Positions 17,387 to 26,027 of a stretch of 64,000 nt of DNA are shown in pieces; position 1 is the first letter of the stretch; every line of letters starts with the position of its first letter. The stretch lies in assembly GCA_025360605.1 (NCBI GenBank), contig JANYBV010000022.1, positions 78,587 to 142,586 of the forward strand, written 5' to 3'. Both the position numbers and the translations under genes were made by a program. This DNA is from Alphaproteobacteria bacterium. Its GTDB lineage: Bacteria; Pseudomonadota; Alphaproteobacteria; Rickettsiales; SXRF01. Under the pieces are notes generated by a model that saw only the letters and a program-made list of their open reading frames with translations, did no database searches and was not told the DNA's origin.

Positions 17387-17540
17387 GGGTATTAACGGTT
17401 AAGGGAATGCAGTGAGAAGGACTCCTTCAATGCTGCGGCTGCCCTCGCAACTGTAAGCGGTAAACGAGTGCCATGATGCCACTGACATAGGTTGGGAAGG
17501 CGGCACGAAATGAAGACCCGTGAGCCAGGAGACCTGCCGT
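17387..17540 (+). promoter_or_regulatory. Cobalamin (AdoCbl) riboswitch
   Basis: The leader carries the ordered conserved blocks of the cobalamin aptamer. These are GGGAATGCAGTGAGA near 17403, GGCTGCCCTCGCAACTGTAAG (the B12 box core, about 17437-17457), GCCACTG near 17478, GGGAAGGCGGCACG near 17494 and the terminal GAGCCAGGAGACCTGCC at 17522-17538. Downstream, 17557-17574 can fold GTGGA/TCCAC and 17586-17610 a bulged GAACGGC hairpin before the first gene, which could be part of the expression platform. A strong U-tract terminator is not evident, so control at translation initiation is plausible. It should repress the DUF1636-cobW-cobN-cobGHIJ unit when adenosylcobalamin is high. Confidence 0.93.
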
Positions 17541-17653
17541 TTTGACTATTTGCTATGTGGACGGGGTGCTCCACGGTTAGCGGTTGAACGGCTTTTTTGC
17601 CAGCCGTGTTCAGCATGTATGCACCCCTGAAATTGAGAACGACATTGAAATCC

Positions 17654-18016
17654 ATGCCAAACAGCGTTGATGTGTTTGTCTGCGTGACGTGCAAAGACGT
17701 ACAAGAACCCGTAGGCCGGTTATTTTTTGAGCAGCTCCAGCAGGCGGTCACTGAACGCGACCATGAATCACGGCCAAAGCTGCATCCGGTGGAATGCATG
17801 GCGGTGTGCAAACGCCCGTGTACGGTGGCGGTGTCGGCGGCGGATAAGTGGACGTATGTTATTGGTGACCTTGCCTCCCTTTCCGATGCTAAAGAATTGC
17901 TGGCTTATGTTGATTCCTATGCCGCCTCCGAGGCAGGCACGCCATCGCTGAAAGAACGCCCGCCCGCGATACGCAAAGGTACTGTCGCACGAATTCCTGC
18001 TAACCCTAAGAGTTGA
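17654..18016 (+). CDS. DUF1636 family protein, putative metal- or cluster-binding
   Basis: A 120-residue protein of the DUF1636 family, found by recall next to cobW in B12-controlled operons. It has a ferredoxin-like Cys pattern: C10-x2-C13 (VFVCVTCKD) and C48, C52 and C56 in VECMAVCKRPC, then a WTYVIGDL strand. Five cysteines in this arrangement suggest binding of a metal or an Fe-S cluster; function is not established. The ATG at 17654 begins the conserved part, and an in-frame ATG at 17615 has no better ribosome site. It is the first gene after the riboswitch and lies 8 bp before the cobW ATG. Confidence 0.82.
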   Translation: MPNSVDVFVCVTCKDVQEPVGRLFFEQLQQAVTERDHESRPKLHPVECMAVCKRPCTVAVSAADKWTYVIGDLASLSDAKELLAYVDSYAASEAGTPSLKERPPAIRKGTVARIPANPKS

Positions 18017-18024
18017 GAACCGCC

Positions 18025-19071
18025 ATGAAAGATACCAGCAAAATACCAACGACCATTATCACCGGCTTCCTTGGGGCAGGTAAAACCTCCTTGATACGTT
18101 ATGTCATGGAAAATTCCGGAGGCAGGCGTATCGCACTGCTCATCAATGAATTTGGCGATGTCGGGGTCGACGGCGATATCCTCAAAAGTTGCAGCAACGA
18201 AGGATGTCCTGAAAATGCTATCATCGAGCTGCCGAATGGTTGCATCTGCTGCACCGTGGCGGATGATTTCGTACCGGCGATGGAACAGTTACTCGCCCTG
18301 CCTGGAACGTTTGACCATATCGTGATCGAAACGTCCGGCCTTGCGCTGCCGAAGCCGTTGGTGAAAGCGTTTGACTGGCCCGCCATCCGCTCGCGCCTGA
18401 CGGTGGACGGGGTGATTGCGGTGGTGGACGGGCCAGCGGTGGCGACGGGTGATTTTGCCGATGATCTGGATGCGATTGCCAAGCAGAAAGAAGATATCGG
18501 ATTGCTCGACCATGATAATCCGCTGGCGGAGGTCTATGAAGACCAGCTACTGTGCGCTGACCTGATTATCCTGAATAAAATCGACCAGATGAATGCGCCC
18601 ACCCGTGCGAAAGTGAAAGACGACATCGCCGCCATCGTCGCTCCGGCGGTTGGGATTATTGAAGCGGCATTCGGGAAGGTGGATGCCAATATTCTGCTCG
18701 GCCTGAAAGCCGCAGCGGAGAACGATGTTGAAAACCGCATCTCGCACCACGACACCGAAGAAGAACACGACCATGAGGATTTCGAAAGCTTCGTGGTGGA
18801 GCTTCCCCCTGTGTCCGATGTGATGCAGCTGCATGAGCAGATTATGGCCTGCGTGTCGGAATACGGTATTTTGCGCGTGAAGGGATTTGTGCGGATTGAC
18901 AACAAACCAATGCGCTATCTGGTGCAGGCGGTAGGCAAGCGTATCTCCGGCCACTTTGACGGCGCGTACAAAGGTAATGAAGGTAAGGTTGTGGTGATTG
19001 GCCGCAAAGGGCTGAACAAAGAAGGCATAGTATCGCTGTTACTGGAGAGCCGACTTGCATCTGTCGCTTAA
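18025..19071 (+). CDS. cobW: CobW-type G3E GTPase
   Basis: CobW belongs to the G3E family of GTP-dependent metal chaperones and is thought to deliver cobalt for corrin insertion. The 348-residue protein shows Walker A GFLGAGKTS (residues 14-22), the metal-binding CxCC motif at C73-C75-C76 (NGCICCT), ETSGLALPKP, the NKID guanine motif, and a His/Glu-rich linker near residue 250 (SHHDTEEEHDHEDFE) before the CobW C-terminal domain. The ATG at 18025 matches the family start. It overlaps cobN by 17 bases. Confidence 0.95.
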   Translation: MKDTSKIPTTIITGFLGAGKTSLIRYVMENSGGRRIALLINEFGDVGVDGDILKSCSNEGCPENAIIELPNGCICCTVADDFVPAMEQLLALPGTFDHIVIETSGLALPKPLVKAFDWPAIRSRLTVDGVIAVVDGPAVATGDFADDLDAIAKQKEDIGLLDHDNPLAEVYEDQLLCADLIILNKIDQMNAPTRAKVKDDIAAIVAPAVGIIEAAFGKVDANILLGLKAAAENDVENRISHHDTEEEHDHEDFESFVVELPPVSDVMQLHEQIMACVSEYGILRVKGFVRIDNKPMRYLVQAVGKRISGHFDGAYKGNEGKVVVIGRKGLNKEGIVSLLLESRLASVA

Positions 19072-22000
19072 GACATCCGCATCCATTGACGAAGGTGACG
19101 CTCCGGTTAATCCAGACCAGTTACCGGCAGATATCGTTGTCATGTCGTTTACCGACTCCGACCTTGCGTCGGTGGCGCAGGCATACCGCAATACAGTTAG
19201 TGGTGTTCCTTCGCTCTGCCTGACGAATATGGGGCCATTGAAACACCCGCTTTCCGTTGATTTATATCTGGAGCAGGTGGCCGCGCATGCCAAGGTGATT
19301 CTGGTGCGGCTTTTGGGCGGGCAGGAATGGTGGCCGTATGGCTGCGAAGAATTAGGCCGCCTTGCGCGTGAAAAAAACATCGCGCTGATTATGGTTCCCG
19401 GGTGCGGGCATCCCGATGAACGCTTGGGCGGCCTGTCCACGGTTTCAAAGGAATTAGTGGCCGCTATTGACGGATGCCTCTCCAACGGCGGCATCGAAAA
19501 CACCCAAGCCGTTTTGCAGACATTGATGGATTTAGCGTGCGGAAAATCTGCTTCTGTCCCAGTGGCAGCAAGCGTTGCCAACGGGGCTTTGTACAAGGAG
19601 ACCAAGCCGTTGAGCGCAGCAAACGGAACGGCGACTATTATTTTTTACCGCGCCCATTATCTCGCATCGGACGTGGAACCTGTCGACGCACTCATGCAGG
19701 CGCTGGTGGATGAAGGGATTGCCGTTCGTGCCTTCATGGTCAAAAGCCTGAAAGATGCCGAAGCGCTACACTTACTGAAAGCCGATGTGAGCCGTCACAA
19801 GCCCGATATACTCATCGATTTTACCGCTTTTTCTGCAGGCGAGAAGGCGCATCCACTCTCGGAAGCGGGCGTTCCTATTTTGCAATGCGCCCTTGCGAAT
19901 GCCAGTGCAGAAGCATGGGAGAATTCTGTGCGTGGCTTAAGCACCACCGATCTTGCCATGCATGTGGTGCTGCCCGAGGCGGACGGACGTATATTTACCC
20001 GCGCTATTTCGTTTAAACATGAAACCGGTGATGACAAAGGCATGCAGTTTAAGCATGTTGTGCATCAATCACAACCCGACCGCGTGGCGCATGTGGCGAA
20101 GCTGGCGGCAAATTGGGTCAGGATAGCGAAAAAACAAAAATCCGAACGCAAAGTGACATTGATGGTGTCGAACTATCCGGATCGGGCAGGGCGTAACGCC
20201 TATGCGGTGGGGCTGGATGGCCCCGCCAGCGTCATCAATATCCTGCGGCTGCTTGAAGCGGACGGTTATGCCACCCACACGTTAGACCATCTGGATTTCA
20301 GCACTTTTCCGCACAGCACCTATAGCCTTGAAGCGTACACGTGCAGGTTCAACGCATTGCCAATAGAAAATCAGCAGGCATTGATTGAGGCGTGGGGAAT
20401 GCCACAACAAGATCCTGCGTTTCACAATGGTGCGTTTAACATACCATGCCTTTGTATCGGGAAGGTGACGGTAGCGTTGCAGCCTGACCGTGGTTCGGCA
20501 ACGGATAAAAAATCCGGCTACCATGATGCCAAAATACCGCCGCGCCACGGGTATCTGGCCTTTTACTGGTGGTTGCAGGATGTGGCCACTATCGATGTGC
20601 TTATCCATATCGGCACACATGGTAATCTTGAATGGCTTCCGGGGAAGTCGGTGGCGTTATCGTCGCGCTGCTGGCCGGAAATCGCGCTCGGTGCCACGCC
20701 TGTTATCTATCCGTATATTGTCTCCGATCCGGGGGAGGCGGCGCAGGCAAAACGCCGGATTTCCGCTGTTATGCTAAGCCACCTTACACCTCCGTTAATG
20801 CCGGTTTCGCTTAGCGATGAACTTGCCGAACTGGAAACACTGGTGGATGAATTTTCTGCCGCTGATGGTCTGGATGCACGGCGCATGACATTACTGCGTA
20901 CCGAAATACTTCACCGCGCCCGCCGCACCGGACTTGCCGGAGAGGATGACAATGATTTAATGACAGCGCTGGAATCGCATCTTTGCGATATTAAAGAACA
21001 GCGCGTGGGGGATGGGTTGCATGTGTTTGCGCAGGCGGCTCAGGCGCAATCCATGAAAACCATGGCGGCAGCACTCCATGAAGTGAGCAACGGCGAGTAC
21101 GATAAACCTGCGATTACCCAGCTATTAAATCAATCCGTTGCCAATGAGGCGCAAGGCCTGCTGGATGCGCTGGATGGCAAGTTCATCATGGCGGGGGCGG
21201 GCGGTTCGCCGGTGCGTGGGCGTTTCGATATTATGCCTACAGGGCGAAATCTGATTTCCATTGACCCACGCATGATTCCCACACCCACGGCAGCGCTGAT
21301 TGGCAGGCGTGCGGCGGAGGAATTTGTCCGCCGTTACAGCCAAGATCATGGGGACTGGCCTAAATCCGTGATGATGGATGTGTGGGGCGCATCGACACTA
21401 CGCAATGGTGGTGATGAAATCGCGCAGGCTTTATGGCTGATGGGTGTGAATCCGTTGTGGGACAAAGCGTCTGGCCGCGTGAATGGGTTTGAGGTGTTAG
21501 CGGATACGGATATGCCATGGCCGCGCATTGACGTGACGCTGCGGGTATCCGGTTTATTCCGTGATATGTTTGCCAATATCATTACACTTTTTGATGATGC
21601 CGTGCAGAAAGTGCATCACGGCAACGGGCGCACGATGCGCGTGTTCAGCAATGCTGAGGGCGTGTATGGCTCGGGGGTGAATGATGTGCTGGCGACGGGG
21701 CAATGGAAAGACCGCGGGGAATTAGGAAAAGCCTATATGGAGGCCTCGCATTTTGCTTATGGTCGGGATATGGAGGGCGTTGCCAGCCCAGAGTTATTCA
21801 AAGAACGGGTTGAATCGGCGGATGCGTTACTCCATGTGCAGGATACGCGGGAGATGGATGTATTAAATGGTGCAGATTTTGTGGATGTAGAAGGCGGGTT
21901 TGCCGCTGCCGCGCAACAGCTCGGAAACGATGCCGCCCTCTATCATGTCGACACCTCAAGGCCGGACAACATCAAGGCACGCACGCTGGCGGAAGAAATT

Positions 22001-22348
22001 TCCCTTACCCTGCATTCACGGGCATTAAACGCGAAATGGATTGAAGGGCAGATGCGCCATGGCTATGCCGGTGCGGGAGCGTTTGCCGACGTTGCCGATC
22101 AGCTCTTCTTCTTTGCTGCAACGACGGAGTGCGTTCCTTCGGCGCAGTTTGATCAGGTGTTTGATGCGTATCTGCATGATGACCATGTTCGGAATTTTAT
22201 TGAAAAAGAAAACCCCGAAGCATTGCAGGCGATTAAAGACCGTCTTGCGGAAGCGTTGAGGCGCGGGTTCTGGAATCCACTGCGTAATTCGGTGTGGCCT
22301 ATGCTGGGGCTTGATGAAGCTAATACCATAAAAGGGCAGGCGGCATGA
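19055..22348 (+). CDS. cobN: Cobaltochelatase subunit CobN
   Basis: CobN is the large subunit of the ATP-dependent aerobic cobaltochelatase, which inserts cobalt into hydrogenobyrinic acid a,c-diamide together with the AAA+ pair CobS/CobT. The 1097-residue product carries the magnesium-chelatase-H-like fold with HIGTHGNLEWLPGKSVALS, YPYIVSDPGEAAQAKRR and MDVWGASTLRNGGDEIAQAL. It is somewhat shorter than the approximately 1270 residues of the Pseudomonas protein, mostly by shorter termini. The start is TTG, preceded by TGGAGAG at 5 bases inside the end of cobW. No chelatase CobS/CobT subunits occur in the window. Confidence 0.96.
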   Translation: MHLSLKTSASIDEGDAPVNPDQLPADIVVMSFTDSDLASVAQAYRNTVSGVPSLCLTNMGPLKHPLSVDLYLEQVAAHAKVILVRLLGGQEWWPYGCEELGRLAREKNIALIMVPGCGHPDERLGGLSTVSKELVAAIDGCLSNGGIENTQAVLQTLMDLACGKSASVPVAASVANGALYKETKPLSAANGTATIIFYRAHYLASDVEPVDALMQALVDEGIAVRAFMVKSLKDAEALHLLKADVSRHKPDILIDFTAFSAGEKAHPLSEAGVPILQCALANASAEAWENSVRGLSTTDLAMHVVLPEADGRIFTRAISFKHETGDDKGMQFKHVVHQSQPDRVAHVAKLAANWVRIAKKQKSERKVTLMVSNYPDRAGRNAYAVGLDGPASVINILRLLEADGYATHTLDHLDFSTFPHSTYSLEAYTCRFNALPIENQQALIEAWGMPQQDPAFHNGAFNIPCLCIGKVTVALQPDRGSATDKKSGYHDAKIPPRHGYLAFYWWLQDVATIDVLIHIGTHGNLEWLPGKSVALSSRCWPEIALGATPVIYPYIVSDPGEAAQAKRRISAVMLSHLTPPLMPVSLSDELAELETLVDEFSAADGLDARRMTLLRTEILHRARRTGLAGEDDNDLMTALESHLCDIKEQRVGDGLHVFAQAAQAQSMKTMAAALHEVSNGEYDKPAITQLLNQSVANEAQGLLDALDGKFIMAGAGGSPVRGRFDIMPTGRNLISIDPRMIPTPTAALIGRRAAEEFVRRYSQDHGDWPKSVMMDVWGASTLRNGGDEIAQALWLMGVNPLWDKASGRVNGFEVLADTDMPWPRIDVTLRVSGLFRDMFANIITLFDDAVQKVHHGNGRTMRVFSNAEGVYGSGVNDVLATGQWKDRGELGKAYMEASHFAYGRDMEGVASPELFKERVESADALLHVQDTREMDVLNGADFVDVEGGFAAAAQQLGNDAALYHVDTSRPDNIKARTLAEEISLTLHSRALNAKWIEGQMRHGYAGAGAFADVADQLFFFAATTECVPSAQFDQVFDAYLHDDHVRNFIEKENPEALQAIKDRLAEALRRGFWNPLRNSVWPMLGLDEANTIKGQAA

Positions 22349-23178
22349 ACCAGATTCTACGCAAAGGTTGGTGCCCGACACTGGAACGCCCAATGGAAAC
22401 CGGCGACGGCCTGCTGGTGAGGCTGCATATACGTTATGGCATTGTTAGTGCTGCAAACGCACTCGTCATTGCCGATTGTTCCACGCGCTACGGTAATGGG
22501 CTGATAGACCTTACCTCGCGCGGCAATCTGCAATTCAGGGGTGTTAAACACAAAGAATACGAGGCGTTATTTACCGAACTGACGCAGCACGGTTTTACGC
22601 AGGAACCAAGGCCGGAGCGTTCATTGTATCCTGACTATCTGCCATCTCTGGGGTATTTACCCGTGGATGTGGATAGGGGCACGATTGGTTTGGGACTGGC
22701 CTTTGGCAGGCTGGACGCAGCCATGCTGAAATGGCTTGCGGAAGTGGCTCAACATTATGGGACGGGAGCATTATGCTTAAGCCCGTGGCGTGCGGTGTAT
22801 ATCACTCAGGTGAAAAAAGCCGAGGCATTGCGGGTAATAGAGACAGCGAAAGACAAGGGGTTTATCACAGACAGCCACGACTCCCTGCGAATGATCCAAA
22901 CCTGCTCGGGCGCACCTGCATGTTCGTCGGCATTGGGGCCAACGCGGGAGCTTGCCTTTGCGCTTGCCAGAACATTGCCTGATTTGCTGGATGCCAAGCA
23001 TACCATCCATGTTTCTGGCTGCGCCAAAGGATGTGCGTGCCCGCAGAAAAGTTCTGCTGTTATTGTCGCCCAACCGGAGGGTTATGATATCGCATGGAAT
23101 GAAACTGCCAGTGCGTCGCCAGACCACATCGCGCTTTCTGCCGAAAATATTCTTAACACCGTTAGGAGCGCATTGTGA
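22345..23178 (+). CDS. cobG: Precorrin-3B synthase CobG, short form
   Basis: CobG hydroxylates precorrin-3A with oxygen at an Fe-S centre, preparing ring contraction. The protein has only 277 residues against about 400-460 in well-known members. It keeps an N-terminal ferredoxin-like half-domain (residues 18-84, RLHIRYGIVSAAN and LIDLTSRGNLQFRG) and then continues directly with the second ferredoxin-like part (GTIGLGLAFGRLDA, 112-125). The cluster-binding C-terminal part has C187, C193 (CSGAPAC) and C226, C230 (GCAKGCACP). The middle sirohaem-type half is missing. No frameshift is seen. It overlaps cobN and cobH by 4 bases each. Confidence 0.88.
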   Translation: MNQILRKGWCPTLERPMETGDGLLVRLHIRYGIVSAANALVIADCSTRYGNGLIDLTSRGNLQFRGVKHKEYEALFTELTQHGFTQEPRPERSLYPDYLPSLGYLPVDVDRGTIGLGLAFGRLDAAMLKWLAEVAQHYGTGALCLSPWRAVYITQVKKAEALRVIETAKDKGFITDSHDSLRMIQTCSGAPACSSALGPTRELAFALARTLPDLLDAKHTIHVSGCAKGCACPQKSSAVIVAQPEGYDIAWNETASASPDHIALSAENILNTVRSAL

Positions 23179-23810
23179 AACCCGACCTCAGCTATATCCA
23201 TGACGGAAACGCCATTTACGAAAAATCGTTCGCCATTATCCGCGCCGAAGCCGATCTTGCACGTTTTGACAGCGAAGAGGAAAAAGTTGCGGTGCGTATT
23301 ATCCATGCCTGCGGGATGGTGGAACTGGCAAAGGATATCGAATTTTCCAAAGAGGTCGTTACCAAAGCTCGTAGTGCGTTGCAAAACGGCGCACCTATAT
23401 TGTGCGATGCGAATATGGTTGCCAGCGGCATCACCAAAAAACGCCTCCCTAAAAACAACGAGATTGTCTGCACGCTGAGTGACCCGCGTGTTGCCGTCAT
23501 GGCAAAGGCAATGGGCAACACCCGCTCGGCGGCGGCTATGGAATTGTGGCGTGATAAACTGGCAGGTTCGGTAGTGGTGATTGGCAACGCGCCTACGTCT
23601 TTATTCCATTTGCTGGAAATGCTGGATGATGGGGCGGACATGCCTGCCGCTGTTATCGGTGTTCCGGTGGGGTTTGTCGGTGCGGCGGAATCAAAAGAAG
23701 CATTGATGCTGGATGGGCGCGTGCCTTATGTGGTGGTGCGCGGACGCAAGGGTGGTAGCGCGATGGCCGTGGCGGCGGTTAATGCGATAGCTACCGAGGT
23801 GGAAATATGA
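23175..23810 (+). CDS. cobH: Precorrin-8X methylmutase
   Basis: CobH moves a methyl group from C11 to C12 of precorrin-8X, giving hydrogenobyrinate. The 211-residue protein shows the catalytic-His segment VRIIHACGM, DANMVASGITKKRLP, and the VIGNAPTSLFHLLEM and GVPVGFVGAAESKEAL segments of the family. The start is GTG, with AGGAG 6 bases upstream and the cobG stop overlapping it. Its own stop overlaps cobI (ATGA). Confidence 0.96.
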   Translation: MKPDLSYIHDGNAIYEKSFAIIRAEADLARFDSEEEKVAVRIIHACGMVELAKDIEFSKEVVTKARSALQNGAPILCDANMVASGITKKRLPKNNEIVCTLSDPRVAVMAKAMGNTRSAAAMELWRDKLAGSVVVIGNAPTSLFHLLEMLDDGADMPAAVIGVPVGFVGAAESKEALMLDGRVPYVVVRGRKGGSAMAVAAVNAIATEVEI

Positions 23811-24541
23811 AACCTGCGGCTGGTATTTTATACGGCGTTGGCCTTGGCCCCGGTGACCCCGAGCTGATGACGCTGAAAGCGGCAAGGCTTTTGTCGCAGG
23901 CGGATGTGGTCAGTTATTTTTGTAAAGCCCCGCAAAAAGGCCATGCGTACACGATTGTGTCCACCATCATCCGCGACGACCACAAGCAACTGCCGCTGGT
24001 GTATCCTGTCACCACGCAGTATCCGGTGGATGACCCGCGCTATGAAACGCAGCTGCACGATTTCTATGAAGAAGCCGCGCAAGCCATTGCCCAATACCTG
24101 AAAAAGGGTGAGAATGTGGCCCTTGTCGCGGTGGGCGACCCGTTTTTCTACGGCTCCTTCATGCATATGTACCACCGCCTTTCCGGAAAGTTTACATGTG
24201 AGGTAATCCCCGGAATTACGTCCATGTCGGGTTGCTGGACGAATGCGCGCACGCCGATCACATGGGGCGACGATGTGCTGACCGTGTTGCCTGGCACGAT
24301 GGATAAACAACAACTCACAAAACGCCTTAAAAACACGGATGCCGCCGTGATTATGAAGCTTGGTTCCAATTTTCCGGCGGTGCGTGAGGCACTAATGGTG
24401 GCTGGATTGCATGATAGGGCGATATACATTGAATATGGCACGATGGCGAATGAACGCATCCTGCCTTTATCGCAAAAAACCGATGATGAAGCTCCGTATT
24501 TTTCCCTCATTATCGTGGCAGGGCAAGGCAGGCGTTTATGA
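23807..24541 (+). CDS. cobI: Precorrin-2 C20-methyltransferase
   Basis: CobI methylates precorrin-2 at C20 with S-adenosylmethionine. The 244-residue protein has the tetrapyrrole methylase fold: GVGLGPGDPELMTLKAA at the N-terminus (SAM loop), VAVGDPFFYGSFMHMY, VIPGITSMSGCW, and the C-terminal ERILPLSQK strand. It is tightly coupled, overlapping cobH and cobJ by 4 bases each. Confidence 0.96.
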   Translation: MKPAAGILYGVGLGPGDPELMTLKAARLLSQADVVSYFCKAPQKGHAYTIVSTIIRDDHKQLPLVYPVTTQYPVDDPRYETQLHDFYEEAAQAIAQYLKKGENVALVAVGDPFFYGSFMHMYHRLSGKFTCEVIPGITSMSGCWTNARTPITWGDDVLTVLPGTMDKQQLTKRLKNTDAAVIMKLGSNFPAVREALMVAGLHDRAIYIEYGTMANERILPLSQKTDDEAPYFSLIIVAGQGRRL

Positions 24542-25299
24542 CAGGCTGGGTGCGCGTGGTTGGGTTGGGTGCAGGGAAGGACGAATGGCTGACGCCGGAA
24601 GCGCACCGCGTACTGCACGATGCTACCGACATTATCGGTTATTTTCCGTATGTGAATGCAGTGGCGGCAACCGCAACCGCAACACGCCATGCCAGTGATA
24701 ACGGCGTGGAGGTAGACCGCGCCGCGCAGGCATTGCATATGGCGGCGGAGGGTAGCCGTGTGGCGGTGGTGTCGGGAGGGGATGCAGGAGTGTTCGGCAT
24801 GGCATCGGCCCTGTTTGAAGCGGTGGAAAACGGCGAACCCGCATGGCGTGAGCTGGATATCGGGGTGATCGCCGGAGTATCGGCGATGCTGGCTGCTGCT
24901 GCCCGCATAGGCGCGCCGCTGGGGCATGATTTTTGTGTGATGTCGCTATCGGATTATTTAAAGCCGTGGCCGGTGATTGAAACCCGTCTGCGCAAAGCCA
25001 GCGAAGGGGATTTCGTTCTCGCTATTTATAACCCTGCGTCCAAAACCCGCACAGAGCAACTGCAATCAGCACTTGAGCTTTTAAGGAACATGCGCGGGAA
25101 AGACACGATCGTGATGCTGGCTCACTCGATCGGGCGGGCGGAAGAGCGGGTGGTGATTACGACTCTGGGTGAATGCAACCCCGCCGATGTCACCATGAAA
25201 ACCCTGTTGATTATCGGCTCCTCCATGACGCGGCGTATTGAGCGCGCAGGAAAAGATGCCTTCGTCTACACGCCCCGCTACTACAAAGAGGCTTTATGA
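24538..25299 (+). CDS. cobJ: Precorrin-3B C17-methyltransferase
   Basis: CobJ methylates C17 and drives ring contraction, giving precorrin-4. The 253-residue tetrapyrrole methylase shows RVVGLGAGKDEWLTPEA, IIGYFPYVNAV, VVSGGDAGVFGMAS, GVIAGVSAMLAAAARIGAPLG and the DFVLAIYNPASKTR block typical of CobJ/CbiH. The ATG overlaps the cobI stop. Its last 19 bases overlap the oppositely oriented cobK. Confidence 0.96.
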   Translation: MTGWVRVVGLGAGKDEWLTPEAHRVLHDATDIIGYFPYVNAVAATATATRHASDNGVEVDRAAQALHMAAEGSRVAVVSGGDAGVFGMASALFEAVENGEPAWRELDIGVIAGVSAMLAAAARIGAPLGHDFCVMSLSDYLKPWPVIETRLRKASEGDFVLAIYNPASKTRTEQLQSALELLRNMRGKDTIVMLAHSIGRAEERVVITTLGECNPADVTMKTLLIIGSSMTRRIERAGKDAFVYTPRYYKEAL

Positions 25300-26027
25300 G
25301 TTCTGGCAATCCACTCCATAGCCTGCGCGGCGGAATGCGTGGTTTTCACATCGGGTTTGGGAGGCCTTGCCACCATGATGACGGGAAGGCCCAACTCACG
25401 CGCGGCAATCAATTTAGCCTTAGTAGCCTTTCCGCCGGAGTTTTTCGTAACCACCACCGTAGCGTTGTGGTTTTTAAGCAATTCGCGCTCGCCCTCCACT
25501 GTAAATGGGCCGCGCCCCGTCAACCAGACGGCGTTAGGCAAAGGTTGCGGTGCAACGGGATCGATGGTGCGGGCGATGTAAAAATGCTGCGGCGCAGCAG
25601 CGTAGCGGTCGATTTCCAGCCGTCCCACGGTGAGGAAAATGCGTTGCGGCGGCTGGCCCAATGTGTTGAGAACCTCATGGTGGTTTTGCACCTGCTGCCA
25701 GTTATCGCCCTGCTCGGGTTTCCATTCAGGGCGCGTGAGCGCAAGCAGGGGAATACCCGTTTGCTGGCAGGCACTGGCCGCATTAAAAGGCATGATGCTG
25801 GCAAAAGGATGGGTGGCGTCAATGACCGCGCTGACGGAATGTTCGCGTATCCACGCCGCCAGTCCTGCTACTCCGCCAAACCCGCCGATACGGCAGGGGA
25901 TTGTGGGCAGGGTCGGGTTCTGCGTCCGTCCGGCATAGGACAACGTTGCTTTAATGTGTGGATGCTGGGCCAGCAGGGCGGAAAGCTCGTTGGCTTCAGT
26001 GGTGCCACCTAGGATGAGTATGTGCAT
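25281..26027 (-). CDS. cobK: Precorrin-6A reductase
   Basis: CobK reduces precorrin-6A to 6B (dihydro-precorrin-6) with NADPH. The 248-residue protein begins MHILILGGTTEANELS (nucleotide-binding loop) and continues with VIDATHPFASIMPFNA, the family's central motif, and VVTKNSGGKATKAKLIAARELGLPVIMV. It is encoded on the opposite strand between cobJ and cobL. It overlaps the end of cobJ by 19 bases, and its start codon directly abuts the cobL ATG, so the junction reads CATATG. Confidence 0.95.
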   Translation of the reverse strand: MHILILGGTTEANELSALLAQHPHIKATLSYAGRTQNPTLPTIPCRIGGFGGVAGLAAWIREHSVSAVIDATHPFASIMPFNAASACQQTGIPLLALTRPEWKPEQGDNWQQVQNHHEVLNTLGQPPQRIFLTVGRLEIDRYAAAPQHFYIARTIDPVAPQPLPNAVWLTGRGPFTVEGERELLKNHNATVVVTKNSGGKATKAKLIAARELGLPVIMVARPPKPDVKTTHSAAQAMEWIARTHKASL

